From assembly GCA_902785105.1 (NCBI GenBank), contig CACZXF010000008.1, positions 35,514 to 99,513 on the forward strand: a stretch of 64,000 bases of DNA. Direction: 5' to 3'. Below are positions 17,820 to 27,217 of this stretch, piece after piece. The DNA is from an uncultured Eubacteriales bacterium. GTDB taxonomy: Bacteria > Bacillota > Clostridia > Christensenellales > Aristaeellaceae. Under the pieces are notes generated by a model. The model searched no databases. It worked only from the letters and a program-made list of their open reading frames with translations, and was not told the origin of the DNA. Both the position numbers and the translations under genes were made by a program. The stretch's first letter is position 1, and the number at the start of each line of letters is the position of its first letter.

Positions 17820-18714
17820 AAAACAGCAGATTGATAAACCCCATCAGGAAACCCAGCCCCGCGCCGAGATAAACGATGGCGTTCAGCTCGCGCTTCATGA
17901 TGCCGAAGATCATCTCCTCAAGCTGGGCGGCATCGAAGCCGCTAATCTTGTCGACGATGATCTGCTCCAGGTTGAGGGCTTGAAGGACCTTCTCCATGTT
18001 GCTGCCGAGGATGTCGATATACAACTCCGTTCCGCGCTCGATGAGCCAATCTTCCTTGTCGTGATACTTTTCATAGATGTCACAGACGCGCATATTCATG
18101 AAACGCGCACGGTATTTATGGATGGTGGAGTGAACGGTTTCCGGGGCGTTCTGGGAGATGAGCTCGTTGATCTTGTCCGCCAGCTTATCCCGGATGGCTT
18201 TCTTGGCAGAGGCATCCATGAACATCGAGAGGACCTTGTTCTGGGCGATCATGTCCATGATATTGCCCATGAGGCTGTCCACGATGGAATAGCCGATCTT
18301 CGCCTCGTCAATTTTTTCACATATGGCGACTGTCAGTTTATCCTCCAGCACCAACGTGTTTGTGCGGATGGTTTCCGAATCAAAACGGGTCTCCAGGAGC
18401 TCCTTGATCGTCCGGTCGTCCTCAAAAAAGCCTCTGACAGCTTCCCGCACCTTGCTTTGCAATGTGGCGATGGTCTTTTCGGAGAGCAGCGTCGCCCTCA
18501 TGGTTTCCTCGTTGAGAAGCTGCTCGCTGATGACCTTGCCCACGGATCTCGCGATGCGATCCTTCTGGCTCGGAATCAAGCCAGGCGTGAAGGGCACATG
18601 GAATTTACCGATGTATATCGCTTTCCGGGGGCGAAAGAGCATGCGGATCGCCAGATCATTTGTGATATACCCTATAACACCGCCGAGGACCGGCGCAACG
18701 ATAAACTTGTACAT
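17818..18714 (-). CDS. DUF445 family membrane-associated protein
   Basis: A 298-residue DUF445 (YheB/YtrA-like) protein of unknown function. The N-terminus is a membrane segment ending in the family motif GYITNDLAIRMLFRP, followed by PFTPGLIPSQKDRIARSVG. The middle is a long amphipathic helical region, and a C-terminal helix (NAIVYLGAGLGFLMGFINLL) again enters the membrane, giving a hairpin anchored at both ends. Family members in bacilli affect spores or the envelope; no role can be shown here. It is convergent with the his operon and stands alone. Confidence 0.85.
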   Translation of the reverse strand: MYKFIVAPVLGGVIGYITNDLAIRMLFRPRKAIYIGKFHVPFTPGLIPSQKDRIARSVGKVISEQLLNEETMRATLLSEKTIATLQSKVREAVRGFFEDDRTIKELLETRFDSETIRTNTLVLEDKLTVAICEKIDEAKIGYSIVDSLMGNIMDMIAQNKVLSMFMDASAKKAIRDKLADKINELISQNAPETVHSTIHKYRARFMNMRVCDIYEKYHDKEDWLIERGTELYIDILGSNMEKVLQALNLEQIIVDKISGFDAAQLEEMIFGIMKRELNAIVYLGAGLGFLMGFINLLF

Positions 18715-18769
18715 ACGACGATTTCACCTTATGCTTTGATTGCCTGTCACTATTCTGTTCGTCTCAGTG

Positions 18770-18906
18770 AATTGGAATTTGTCGGGGAAAGCGGGAATCC
18801 ACCTCATCCGGCGCTTCGCGCCACCTTCCCCTCAAGGGGAAGGCTTTTGGGACCCGCCGTTCCCAGCCCCTTGCCTTCCCCTTGAGGGGAAGGTGCCCGT
18901 GAGGGC
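18770..18906. repeat. Repeat variant that overlaps the 3' end of the GH78 gene
   Basis: The family arm GGAATTTGTCGGGG is followed by a different core: two inverted copies of CCTTCCCCTCAAGGGGAAGG-like sequence around 18828-18848 and 18870-18894. The element extends into the downstream gene and encodes its terminal residues and stop. Confidence 0.7.
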
Positions 18907-20447
18907 GTGGATTTGATGATATACGCCGGCGTACAGCTCCAAGCGTGGCAATAGCTGTTGACGACCCGTCCGCCGTAAGGGGAATCCTCGGGCTGTTCGG
19001 GGTTCCAGGCCTCCCAGAAGGTGTCCGCCCCGGCTTCGATCATGCTCCCCCAATAAGCCTTCAGGTGTCCAAGCGCTTCATCCTTCAGCCCCACGCGCAG
19101 AAGCGCCATCACATAATAGTGGTTCATATAAGGCGTCACCATGGGGTAATCCCGGAAGTCATCCACGCGCCGCATCAGGTTCAGGGCATCCTCCGGGGGC
19201 AGCACATCCGCCAATACCATCCAGACCTGGCTGGCGATGGAACACTGACCACCGGCGACGAAGCAACACTTTTCCGCGTCCCAGAAGTGCTCCATGGCGG
19301 CCTTGCGCAACTGCTCCTGCCGCTGCCCCATCCAGTTCGCCTGGGAAAAGTCACCCTTGCGCCGGGCCAGCCGCTGAGCATAGCGAAGGGCATAGATCAG
19401 TATGGCCTGGGCGCAGGCCGATTTATCCATGCTGTCGTTCCAATCTACAAAGGTATCCTTCGCCGCCTGGGCGTTGACGACGTCGTTTTCCACATACATG
19501 CGGAACGCCATTTCGATCTGGTGAATGGCCACGTGATAGAGGTCGTTCAACGCTTCCTCGTCACCGGTCTCCTGGAGGTATTCCTCCAGCGCCACGACAT
19601 AGAACAGCGCATAGTCCAGCAGGAAGGTGTCATCGGCATCGACGGTGGGGCGCGTGAAGATGCAGGCGCTGATCCTTCCGTCCGGGAACCGGCTGCCCGC
19701 GAACAGATACAGGCAGCGCTTCACCAGATCCATATTGCGGAAGGACTGATAGTTCGTCAGCGCCTGCAAGCGGAAGTCGCCGACCCACAGGCGCTGATCG
19801 CGCTTGGGGCCGTCCTCGAACACGTCCTGCATACAGTTGGCCAGGGTCCTCAGGCTGACATCGTAAATACGGTCCAGCATAGCGTCGCCGGAGTTCAGCG
19901 GCGCAAGCCTGGTCAGATCCGCGGAGGTCTCGGTCAGGCATTCGGCGTGACGGATGATCAGCCGATACTTGGGCGATGTGTCCATCATCGTTATTTTGAG
20001 ATAGCGAAAGGCATACCGCCTCGGCAGGGCGAGCTTCGAGGGCAGCACATCGACATGCACATATTCCTCCTGTATCCAGCTCCGGGAAAGCCAGCCCTGA
20101 TAGTCGTCGGAATTCTCGCTCAACTCCTCCAGGGTCTCGGCGAATTTCAGCTTCAAAAAGGCCGGCGCGTCGGGATGGCTGCCCGAATAGGACAGCTCAA
20201 GCGTGACGTAGCCCACCATGTGTCGGCCGAAGTCCAGGCAGAGATTCTGCCCCTTTCCGATGGCCAGGTGCGGGATCTTCTGAAGGACGATCTCCTCCTT
20301 CTCCTGGCTGTAGCGCTCCTTGAGCTGAAAGCCGCCCACCGGTTCCTTGATCTCGTGGTGCAGCGTGGGAGACAGCTCCTCCGCCCGCGTCAGCAGCTTT
20401 GCGTCGTTCATGGGGTGAAAATCCCGGATAATACTGATCAGCGGCAT
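18804..20447 (-). CDS. Alpha-L-rhamnosidase-like glycosidase (GH78 type)
   Basis: A cytosolic enzyme (no signal peptide) of 547 residues. An N-terminal beta-sandwich part (residues about 30-170) precedes an (alpha/alpha)6 barrel. The barrel opens with DVFEDGPKRDQRLWVGDFRL, the acidic signature that carries the general acid in GH78 rhamnosidases, and ends DTFWEAWNPEQ and YCHAWSCTPAYII. This suggests removal of rhamnose or a similar sugar from imported oligosaccharides. AAGGGAGG supports the start. About 35 C-terminal residues (from TPSRAPSPQGEGKG on) are encoded by an inverted repeat and look unrelated to the family. The sugar transporter lies upstream. Confidence 0.8.
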   Translation of the reverse strand: MPLISIIRDFHPMNDAKLLTRAEELSPTLHHEIKEPVGGFQLKERYSQEKEEIVLQKIPHLAIGKGQNLCLDFGRHMVGYVTLELSYSGSHPDAPAFLKLKFAETLEELSENSDDYQGWLSRSWIQEEYVHVDVLPSKLALPRRYAFRYLKITMMDTSPKYRLIIRHAECLTETSADLTRLAPLNSGDAMLDRIYDVSLRTLANCMQDVFEDGPKRDQRLWVGDFRLQALTNYQSFRNMDLVKRCLYLFAGSRFPDGRISACIFTRPTVDADDTFLLDYALFYVVALEEYLQETGDEEALNDLYHVAIHQIEMAFRMYVENDVVNAQAAKDTFVDWNDSMDKSACAQAILIYALRYAQRLARRKGDFSQANWMGQRQEQLRKAAMEHFWDAEKCCFVAGGQCSIASQVWMVLADVLPPEDALNLMRRVDDFRDYPMVTPYMNHYYVMALLRVGLKDEALGHLKAYWGSMIEAGADTFWEAWNPEQPEDSPYGGRVVNSYCHAWSCTPAYIIKSTPSRAPSPQGEGKGLGTAGPKSLPLEGKVARSAG

Positions 20448-20480
20448 TGGTTATGCCTCCCTTTCTCTGCGTTTTGCAAC

Positions 20481-20665
20481 GATTCAGTGCTCCCCGATAA
20501 ACTGGGATTTGTCGGGGAGATACCCTCTCTCCTGTAGGGGCGGCGTTGCGCCGCCCGCCCAATAGAACGAGCCGTCTCACAGGGGGGGCGGGCGCCGAAA
20601 CGGCGCCCCTACAGGGTTGGTTTGTCTCCCCATTCAGTTCCAACTCACCGGGGTGGACTGAATCG
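20481..20665. repeat. Palindromic intergenic repeat, copy 2 (reverse orientation)
   Basis: Outer arms GATTCAGTGCTCCCCG and CGGGGTGGACTGAATC, inner arm GGGATTTGTCGGGGAG. The two GC hairpins are in the order opposite to copy 1 (GGCGGCGTTGCGCCGCC first, then GGGCGCCGAAACGGCGCCC). It fills the gap between the GH78 and transporter genes. Confidence 0.85.
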
Positions 20666-20685
20666 CTGCTTGAGTTTTTTAATTC

Positions 20686-22377
20686 TCACCCGAGCAGCTT
20701 GCCAATAAGGCTGTTCTTCCGCTTGGCCTGCTTCTCCTGGTACTTCTTTTCTTCTTCCTCGAAGTTCAGGCCCTTTTCGCTGCACATCTTTTTCAAATCG
20801 GCGATGCGGGCGGCCTCGGCCTCCCGGTCGGCCTTTTCCTGCTCCATTTTAGCGCGAACCTCGGGCTCGATCCACTCGTCGCCCTCGGCCAGCACCGCCG
20901 CCTTCTGGCGCTCGATGATGGCGTCGTGGTCCGCCTTAGCATACTTCTCGACGTCCATCCGCCACATGGCGATGATCGACAGCGCGAAGGCAATCATATC
21001 CATCATCAGATAGACGAATATGATCATCCGCTCCGCCGACGCGGGCTGGCGGCTCAGGGTGGCGTCATAACCGGAGGCGGAAAGCACGCCGTTGACGATG
21101 CCGATGGCCAGGCCCAGCAGGCCCACCATGATCGCGCCATAGATAGACATGGAGAAGCCGTCGGAGCGGAAGCCGTGCTTGGCCTCCAGATGGTCCAGCA
21201 CGTCAGACAGCACCGCCAGCATCACATACTGGGCGGGAATGATGCCGATGGCCTTCAGAATCACGCCCACGCAGACGATACCAAAGTTGTGGACGTTGAT
21301 GAACGACACCAGGCCGCCGATCACCGAAAATGCCAGGCCCAGCACGATGGCCCGCTTCTTGCCCAGCTTGGAGGCCAGGGGCCAGGCGATCACCATGCCG
21401 ATAGCGGAGGGCAGGCCGCCGATGAGGCCCAAGGTGGACATCAGCGCGCCGGAGGCGGATTCGGGATTGGCGGAGCTGAGGACGGAGTCAAACATCCAGC
21501 GCACATAGTAGCTCATGGAGGTGTTCTTCACAAGCTGTCCCGCCTGGAACACCAGTATGAAGATGATGACCATCCACCAGTAGGGTTCCTTTGTGCAGAC
21601 CTCGATGTGCTTGGAGGTGGGGATGGCCGCCGCCTGGATGTTCAGATCCGCGGTCTCCTCGGTGATGCGCTCGCGGGTGTACAAATACTCCAGGAACACG
21701 CCCGCGGCAGTGACCAGCGCCATGATGATGGAGATGATCCGCCAGTTGCCGTAGCTGGCCGCGATGTCAATGGTGCCCGTGGCCGCGTCGGTGACGAACA
21801 TCAGGGGCTGGAGCAGTATCGGCACCACGATGCTGGCCCCCACGCCCGCCGCCGCCACCATGCCCGCGTTGCTGAGCGTCGCCAGCAATCCGCGCTGGTT
21901 GGCGTTTCGGGTGGACAGCGATACCATGGAGCTGTGGGCCGTGTAGTAGCAGGGATAGGCGATGGCGTAATAGAGATTGTAGGTGATGGCGATAAACACC
22001 ATTTGAATGAAGTTGGAACCATTGGTGGGCGCCATGAACATGAGCAAAATGGCCGCCGCCAGCAGCGGTATGGACAGCAGAAGATAGGGCCGCGCCTTGC
22101 CCGCGGTGGAGCGGGTATTATCGATCCAGCGGCCGATCATCAGGTTGCCCGCCACCACGAATACCACCGACACGATGGGCAGCAGCGCCGCGAAAGCGCC
22201 GAACTTCGTCCAGCCCAGCACGTCCGAATAATAGCGGGACAGGTACGCCCCGAATATGGAATTGGCCAACATGGCGCACATCGGCGCCAGAAAGTAGCCA
22301 ATGGCCATCTCCGGCAGCTTCACGTTGGCAGATTTGATCCGCGTCGGAGGCAGCTTGTTAAATAGCTTTTGCTGCAC
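20686..22377 (-). CDS. MFS transporter, GPH-type glycoside:cation symporter
   Basis: About 12 transmembrane helices with the GPH-family layout: SRYYSDVLGWTKFGAFAALL early, GRWIDNTRSTAGKARPYLLL after helix 2 (equivalent to the DxxxD...G(K/R) loop of melibiose-type symporters), and long charged C-terminal coiled tail from about residue 490 (EKADREAEAARIADLKKMCS). Likely imports di- or oligosaccharides by cation symport for the neighbouring cytosolic GH78, GH2 and GH43 enzymes. Start: AAGGAG abuts an ATG at 22386, which is too close; the GTG at 22377 is 9 bases from it and is preferred. The start is uncertain by a few codons. Confidence 0.85.
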   Translation of the reverse strand: MQQKLFNKLPPTRIKSANVKLPEMAIGYFLAPMCAMLANSIFGAYLSRYYSDVLGWTKFGAFAALLPIVSVVFVVAGNLMIGRWIDNTRSTAGKARPYLLLSIPLLAAAILLMFMAPTNGSNFIQMVFIAITYNLYYAIAYPCYYTAHSSMVSLSTRNANQRGLLATLSNAGMVAAAGVGASIVVPILLQPLMFVTDAATGTIDIAASYGNWRIISIIMALVTAAGVFLEYLYTRERITEETADLNIQAAAIPTSKHIEVCTKEPYWWMVIIFILVFQAGQLVKNTSMSYYVRWMFDSVLSSANPESASGALMSTLGLIGGLPSAIGMVIAWPLASKLGKKRAIVLGLAFSVIGGLVSFINVHNFGIVCVGVILKAIGIIPAQYVMLAVLSDVLDHLEAKHGFRSDGFSMSIYGAIMVGLLGLAIGIVNGVLSASGYDATLSRQPASAERMIIFVYLMMDMIAFALSIIAMWRMDVEKYAKADHDAIIERQKAAVLAEGDEWIEPEVRAKMEQEKADREAEAARIADLKKMCSEKGLNFEEEEKKYQEKQAKRKNSLIGKLLG

Positions 22378-22410
22378 TTGTTTCATCTCCTTTTTGTAAT
22401 AATTCCTTCC

Positions 22411-22579
22411 GCCCCGATAAATTGGAATTTGTCGGGGAATCAAACCAACCCTGTAGGGGCGCCGTTTCGGCGCCCGCTCCCTGCGAGACGTTGCGTTCTA
22501 TCGGGCGGGCGGCGCAACGCCGCCCCTACAAGAGCGTGTGCATCTCCCCGACAAATCCCTGTTTATCGACAGGACTGAA
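22411..22579. repeat. Palindromic intergenic repeat, copy 3
   Basis: Arms CCCCGATAAATTGGAATTTG and its partner CAAATCCCTGTTTATCGACA, with both GC hairpins between. Its core is nearly identical over more than 100 bases to the copy at 38614-38804. Confidence 0.88.
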
Positions 22580-22593
22580 CAGTTATTCTTTTT

Positions 22594-24975
22594 CTAAATA
22601 ATCGGAATTGTCAGCGAAACGGATTCGTCGCCCTCATCCTCGGACACAAACAGGGTCACCTCGCCGGTTGCCCCGGCCCGCACTACGGCCAGCGCCTCGC
22701 CATAATAGGTCTCTGTCCTGCCATCGGTGTAGTTGCCGCGCACATAGGCATTGGCGCTGCACAGGCCCATCAGCGTGCCGTTTTCCGCCCTGGCCTTCAG
22801 GGTATGATGCTCTGTCGGCATCCATATTCCGTTTTTATCCGCATAGCGCAGGCGCACGAAGCACAGGGCACCGGGGCGCGCCGCGTCAGTCTCGGGGAGC
22901 AGCCGAAGCGCTGCCGGACCCGTCGCGGATGACAGAGAACAGGTGCCCTGAACCGCGCCGTTCGCGTCATAGGCAATTGCGGTCAGCTCGCCCGGCGCGT
23001 AGCTGGTTTTGAAGAGGGTCCGGCAGGACTTATGCGCCTTTTTGCGACCCAGGCTCTCGCCGTTCAAGAGAAGCTCCACCTCGACCGCCCGCGCGTAGAC
23101 CTCCACGACGGCGGGCTTTCCCCCACACCCCGGCCAGGCCCAGCTTTCGACGGCCTTGGTCAGGTTCCAGCCCGTCAGGTTGGGCCGGTCCTCCCGGTCC
23201 ACGGGCCAGACGCCGATGGAGGGCGCGGCCTGCTGTCCCAGCGCCACGCGGGTGTAGGCCGCCTCGGCCCGTGGCTTGCCGGTCAGGTCGATCCGGCCGT
23301 TGCCGCCGGTCATGCGGGTCTCCTCGGCTTCCATGCGATAGTCGCCGTATTCCGGGGCGCCGTCGCCGGTCTCGCCGATGTAGTCCATGCCCGCCCAGAC
23401 GAAATCGCCGATGATCTGCGGGTTATCCCGTGCGATGTCCCAGAACAGCCAGGCGTCCTTGCAGAAGGTCTCCGAGCCCAGTATCAGCCGGTTCGGATAC
23501 TTCTTGACGTCCTTTTTGTAGCGCCAGATGCCGTAGTTGTAGCCGGCGATGTCCATCTTTGAGAAGGCGTCGCGGGTCTTGACGTCGCTGCCGTGGAGCG
23601 TCGCGCCCCACTTCATGAACTTGTCGCCCATCATGCAGGCGAGGCGGTTGTAAAACTCGCTGCCCACGGCCTTCTTCTTTTTGGGCTTGTCGGGCTTCGG
23701 AGCCTGCTTCTCGGCCTTCTCGTCGGAATAGACGCCCATGCCCATGGAGCTCAGAAAGTTGAAGAATATGTTGATGCCGCAGGTGACCGGGCGGGTGTCG
23801 TCCAGGGAATGGAGGTATTCGGTCATTTCGGCGGTGAACTGTATGCCCTCGGGCCGGGCGGTCTCGGCCACCTCGTTGCCGGTGGAGTACATGATGACCG
23901 ACGGGTGGTTGTAGTCCTTCTCCACCATGTCCCTCAGGTCCTGCTGCCACCAGTCCTTGAGATAGGTAACGTAATCGTATTTGGTCTTGTGCATGGTCCA
24001 GGCATCCACGTATTCGTCCATCACCAGCATTCCCAGCCGGTCGCAGGCCTCCAGCAGCGCCTTGGAGCAGGGGTTGTGGGCGCTGCGCAGGGCATTGTAG
24101 CCGTTCTCCTTGTGGAGGCGCACCTTGCGCTCCTCGGCCTCCGGAAAGGCGCAGGCTCCCAGGGGGCCGTTGTCGTGATGTATGCACGCGCCGCGCAGTA
24201 TGACCCGCTCGCCGTTGATGGTCATGCCCGCCTGTGGGGACCAGGCCAGGGTCCGTATGCCGAAGCGCTCCTCCACCACGTCATCCCCGAAGGTGACCCG
24301 GCAGGTGTACAGGTTCGGATGATCGGGAGTCCACAATTTGGCATCCGGCACGGTGATTTTGAACAGCAGACTGGACTTCCGTCCAGTATGGCGGCGCGCA
24401 TAGACGACCTGTTCGCCGTCCAGAATCTCCAGCAGCACCTCGCCGGGACGGGAAGTTTTGACGAGGACCTCGATCTGCCCGGTGTGATAGTCCAGTGTGC
24501 GGATGCGCACGCCGTTCAATTTAATGTGATCCTCGCCGCCCATCCACAGGCTGACCGGGCGATAGATGCCCGTGCCGGAATACCAGCGGCTGTTGGGCTG
24601 GTCCGCGTTGTGGGCGACGACGCGTAGTGCGTTTTCCCAGCCATAGCGCAGGTATTTGTTCAGGGGAACATAAAAGTTGGTATAGCCGTAGGGGCGATAA
24701 GCCACCTTTTCGCCGTTGACGTACACCTCGGCGTTGTGATACACGCCCTCAAACTCCAAAATGAGCTTGCGCCCCCGCCACTCTTCCGGGATGGACAGCG
24801 TTCGGGTATACTCATAGTCGCCGCCCATGTACCAGCCGATGTTGCCCTCGCCCGGGCTTTCCGGGGTGCGGGGCTCATCCAGCATGGCATCGTGGGGCAG
24901 CGTCACCGCCTTCGGAGCCCCCTCGCGGCTGAGGGGGCGCACCGTCCAGCGGTCGTTCAGATCGATCCTCTTCAT
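22594..24975 (-). CDS. Glycoside hydrolase family 2 (beta-galactosidase-like)
   Basis: A 793-residue cytosolic GH2 enzyme. Order: sugar-binding jelly roll (about 1-165, with FEGVYHNAEVYVNGEKV), immunoglobulin-like domain (about 165-260), TIM barrel (about 260-560) and C-terminal beta domains of the DUF4982 type. The acid/base lies in MYSTGNEVAET and the nucleophile in ILGSETFCKD; HNPCSKALLEACDRLGMLVMDE is the usual barrel signature. A basic linker with KPDKPKKKK near residue 425 is unusual. Substrate may be a beta-galactoside or beta-glucuronide; not decided by sequence. Starts 2 bases after the GH43 stop, so the two are one transcript. Confidence 0.9.
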   Translation of the reverse strand: MKRIDLNDRWTVRPLSREGAPKAVTLPHDAMLDEPRTPESPGEGNIGWYMGGDYEYTRTLSIPEEWRGRKLILEFEGVYHNAEVYVNGEKVAYRPYGYTNFYVPLNKYLRYGWENALRVVAHNADQPNSRWYSGTGIYRPVSLWMGGEDHIKLNGVRIRTLDYHTGQIEVLVKTSRPGEVLLEILDGEQVVYARRHTGRKSSLLFKITVPDAKLWTPDHPNLYTCRVTFGDDVVEERFGIRTLAWSPQAGMTINGERVILRGACIHHDNGPLGACAFPEAEERKVRLHKENGYNALRSAHNPCSKALLEACDRLGMLVMDEYVDAWTMHKTKYDYVTYLKDWWQQDLRDMVEKDYNHPSVIMYSTGNEVAETARPEGIQFTAEMTEYLHSLDDTRPVTCGINIFFNFLSSMGMGVYSDEKAEKQAPKPDKPKKKKAVGSEFYNRLACMMGDKFMKWGATLHGSDVKTRDAFSKMDIAGYNYGIWRYKKDVKKYPNRLILGSETFCKDAWLFWDIARDNPQIIGDFVWAGMDYIGETGDGAPEYGDYRMEAEETRMTGGNGRIDLTGKPRAEAAYTRVALGQQAAPSIGVWPVDREDRPNLTGWNLTKAVESWAWPGCGGKPAVVEVYARAVEVELLLNGESLGRKKAHKSCRTLFKTSYAPGELTAIAYDANGAVQGTCSLSSATGPAALRLLPETDAARPGALCFVRLRYADKNGIWMPTEHHTLKARAENGTLMGLCSANAYVRGNYTDGRTETYYGEALAVVRAGATGEVTLFVSEDEGDESVSLTIPII

Positions 24976-24977
24976 AA

Positions 24978-26465
24978 TTATTTCAGTTCAAAATCGACGA
25001 AATCGAAGGTGCCCTTTCCCTCGATGGAGAAGTACAGCGCCTCCTTATCCCCCAATCCGCCCGGCAGGTCGGTTTCAAAGGTCTGAGCCTTTGTGCAGGT
25101 GATCACGGGGAGCTTACACAGCAGGTCTCCCCCATGCTCCTTTGTCCTGACCGTCACGGCGCAGTCCGGGCTGTTGGCGTAGCCCTGTAGCGTCACCGCC
25201 AGCTTCTTCGTGTTCCGCAGATCGAAATACTTGAAGCCCACGGTGCAGCCGGTGCAGAAGTTGGAAACGTACTGGTCCGGCTCGTTGACGGGGCCCTTTT
25301 CCGGGTCGCGGTCCGTGCCCTTCATAGTCAGGAACGGGTCCGCGCCCTTGGGATGCTTCAGCATCGACAGGAAGCGCGTGCCGTTTCTGCCGTAGACGTT
25401 GCAGGCGATGTAGGCGGGATATTTGCCGACACCTGCCAGCGGGCCGCCGTTCAGGCCGCAGGAGGTCATCTCCGCCTGGAGGAATTTACCATTGACGAAT
25501 TGTATCTCGTCGGCGCAGGCCTGGCGAGAGGACTGCTTGCGGTTGGAGTGGCGGTGATAGAAGATATAATACTTGCCGTTGAGCCTGATGAGACTGCCGT
25601 GGGTGTTGCCGGTACACATGCGGGCGTGCTGGACGTCCGGGACGCCCTCCAGCCCGATGTCGCCGCAGGACACCAGCACACCGCCGAACTCAAAGCCGCC
25701 GGTGGGGCTGTCGGAGACGGCATAGCACAGGTTGTGGCTGTTCAGCGAGGAATAGATGAAGTAATACTTCCCGTCGAACTTGCGCATGGAGCTGGCCTCG
25801 CCGAAGGGCTGAGCCTCATAGGGCGTGCCCTTGGCCGCCTCGCCGGTCTTGACGCCGAGATAGTGCAGCTCGTCGCCGGAGATCACCGTCAGCATGTCGG
25901 AGGTGTCCAGTTCGAACCACATGGGACCTTCCTTTGTGGGCTGGGATCCGTCCAGCAGGATGGGATTGCCGCCGAAGGCGAAGCCGGTGTACAGGTACAG
26001 TCTGCCGTCCTCGTCCATCAGGCAGCCGGGGTCGAACTGGAAGGGTTCGTTCCGCTTGCCGATGGGGGTGCCGTCCTTGTAGTGGACATAGCCCAGGAAC
26101 TCATACTTGCCCGCGGGTTCGTCGCACACGGCCACGGAGATCATCTTCGTACCGCCCATGAAGTAGTAGAGGTAATACTTTCCGTCCGGACCTACCACCA
26201 TGTCCGGGGCCGCGAGGCCGTTGGTGACGCGGATCTTTGGCGCGGCGGGATCCTGCTCGCGTTTGAAGATCACGCCGTGATAGGTCCAGTTGCCCAGATC
26301 GTCCAGCGGCGCGGACCAGCAAACATAGTCGCCCAGGCAGAAGTTGATGCCGTTGAACAGGTCGTGGGAGCCGTAGATATACACCCGGTTCCCAACGACG
26401 TGAGGTTCCGCGTCGGGCACGTATTCCCAGGAGGGCAGATAGGGATTGAAAGCCTGCTTGTTCAC
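24978..26465 (-). CDS. Glycoside hydrolase family 43 protein (arabinosidase/xylosidase-like)
   Basis: A 495-residue five-bladed propeller enzyme without signal peptide. The three acidic residues of GH43 can be placed: the base aspartate in YVPDAEPHV (near residue 18), the pKa-tuning aspartate in LAAPDMVVGPDGKYYLYY, and the acid glutamate in FGEASSMRKFDGKYYF. Blade motifs such as DGRLYLYTGF and NGKYYIFYHRHS recur. From about 375 on a beta-sandwich resembling a CBM6-type module follows. Likely cleaves arabinose or xylose side chains from imported oligosaccharides with the adjacent GH2 enzyme. Confidence 0.9.
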   Translation of the reverse strand: MNKQAFNPYLPSWEYVPDAEPHVVGNRVYIYGSHDLFNGINFCLGDYVCWSAPLDDLGNWTYHGVIFKREQDPAAPKIRVTNGLAAPDMVVGPDGKYYLYYFMGGTKMISVAVCDEPAGKYEFLGYVHYKDGTPIGKRNEPFQFDPGCLMDEDGRLYLYTGFAFGGNPILLDGSQPTKEGPMWFELDTSDMLTVISGDELHYLGVKTGEAAKGTPYEAQPFGEASSMRKFDGKYYFIYSSLNSHNLCYAVSDSPTGGFEFGGVLVSCGDIGLEGVPDVQHARMCTGNTHGSLIRLNGKYYIFYHRHSNRKQSSRQACADEIQFVNGKFLQAEMTSCGLNGGPLAGVGKYPAYIACNVYGRNGTRFLSMLKHPKGADPFLTMKGTDRDPEKGPVNEPDQYVSNFCTGCTVGFKYFDLRNTKKLAVTLQGYANSPDCAVTVRTKEHGGDLLCKLPVITCTKAQTFETDLPGGLGDKEALYFSIEGKGTFDFVDFELK

Positions 26466-26479
26466 ACTTACACCTCCCG

Positions 26480-26899
26480 TTACGCCTGCTTCTTCACATT
26501 GGCAAACGCTGCAATACAGGCCAGCAGCGCGGCCACGGCCATGAACACCAAGGCGACCAGGGCGCTCTTGAGGTCCGCCATATTGGCCTCGTTGGCCTCA
26601 AAGGTCATGATGGCAGCGATGCCGTTGATGCGGGAGTTGAGCAGGGTCAGAAAGCCGAACATGAACAGCGACGGCGCAGCCAGAGGCAGTATGTCCTTCC
26701 AGGTGACCTTCGCTTCGCCCAGAGCGATCCAGAGCAGCAGCGCGACGATGCCGACGATCAGACTGCATATGACAAGGGTGTTCTTTCCGAGGCCCACAAA
26801 ATAGGTGGTGCCCGCGTTCATCATATAGGCGATCAGCCCCACGACAGCCGCGCAGGCGGCCAGCAGGCTGACGATGGTTCCGAAATAGGATCTTTTCAT
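26480..26899 (-). CDS. Small four-helix membrane protein
   Basis: 139 residues with four hydrophobic segments (IVSLLAACAAVVGLIAYMM, TLVICSLIVGIVALLLWIAL, a helix around PLAAPSLFMFGFLTLL, and LVALVFMAVAALLACIAAFA). No family recognised with certainty. ATG 26899 is 8 bases after AAGGAG. It sits 14 bases upstream of the GH43 gene in the same direction and is part of the glycosidase operon. A role in transport or as a membrane subunit is possible, but nothing in the sequence shows it. Confidence 0.7.
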   Translation of the reverse strand: MKRSYFGTIVSLLAACAAVVGLIAYMMNAGTTYFVGLGKNTLVICSLIVGIVALLLWIALGEAKVTWKDILPLAAPSLFMFGFLTLLNSRINGIAAIMTFEANEANMADLKSALVALVFMAVAALLACIAAFANVKKQA

Positions 26900-26971
26900 T
26901 TTCTTCGCTCCTTTTCCTGATGGGTGGATGCGTATCAATGCGACTTCACAGAGATAATTTTGTGCTGATGA

Positions 26972-27213
26972 TTAATTGGGAATTGTCGGGGTGAATTGAA
27001 AATGGAAAATTGAAAATTAAGTTGCCAGCGTTCGTGCCTAACAAACAGTGTTACTGTAGGGGCGGCGTTGCGCCGCCCGCCGGGTACCGCGATGCGTTTC
27101 GTTGGAGGCGGGTGCCGAAACGGCGCCCCTACAAGGATATCGGCAGTACCATTATAATTTTCAATTTTCAATTATAAATTTTCAATTCAACTCCCCGACA
27201 AATTCCAATTTAC
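26972..27213. repeat. Palindromic intergenic repeat, copy 4, with nested AT-rich arms
   Basis: Outer arms ATTGGGAATTGTCGGGG and CCCCGACAAATTCCAATT. Inside lies a second inverted pair, GAATTGAAAATGGAAAATTG against CAATTATAAATTTTCAATTC, then the usual two GC hairpins. It fills the gap between the GH3 gene and the small membrane protein. Confidence 0.85.
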
Positions 27214-27217
27214 CACC

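Noticed and set aside
20926-22365. Plus-strand frame opposite the sugar symporter
   Set aside because: Histidine- and glycine-rich shadow of a membrane protein gene. No ribosome site.
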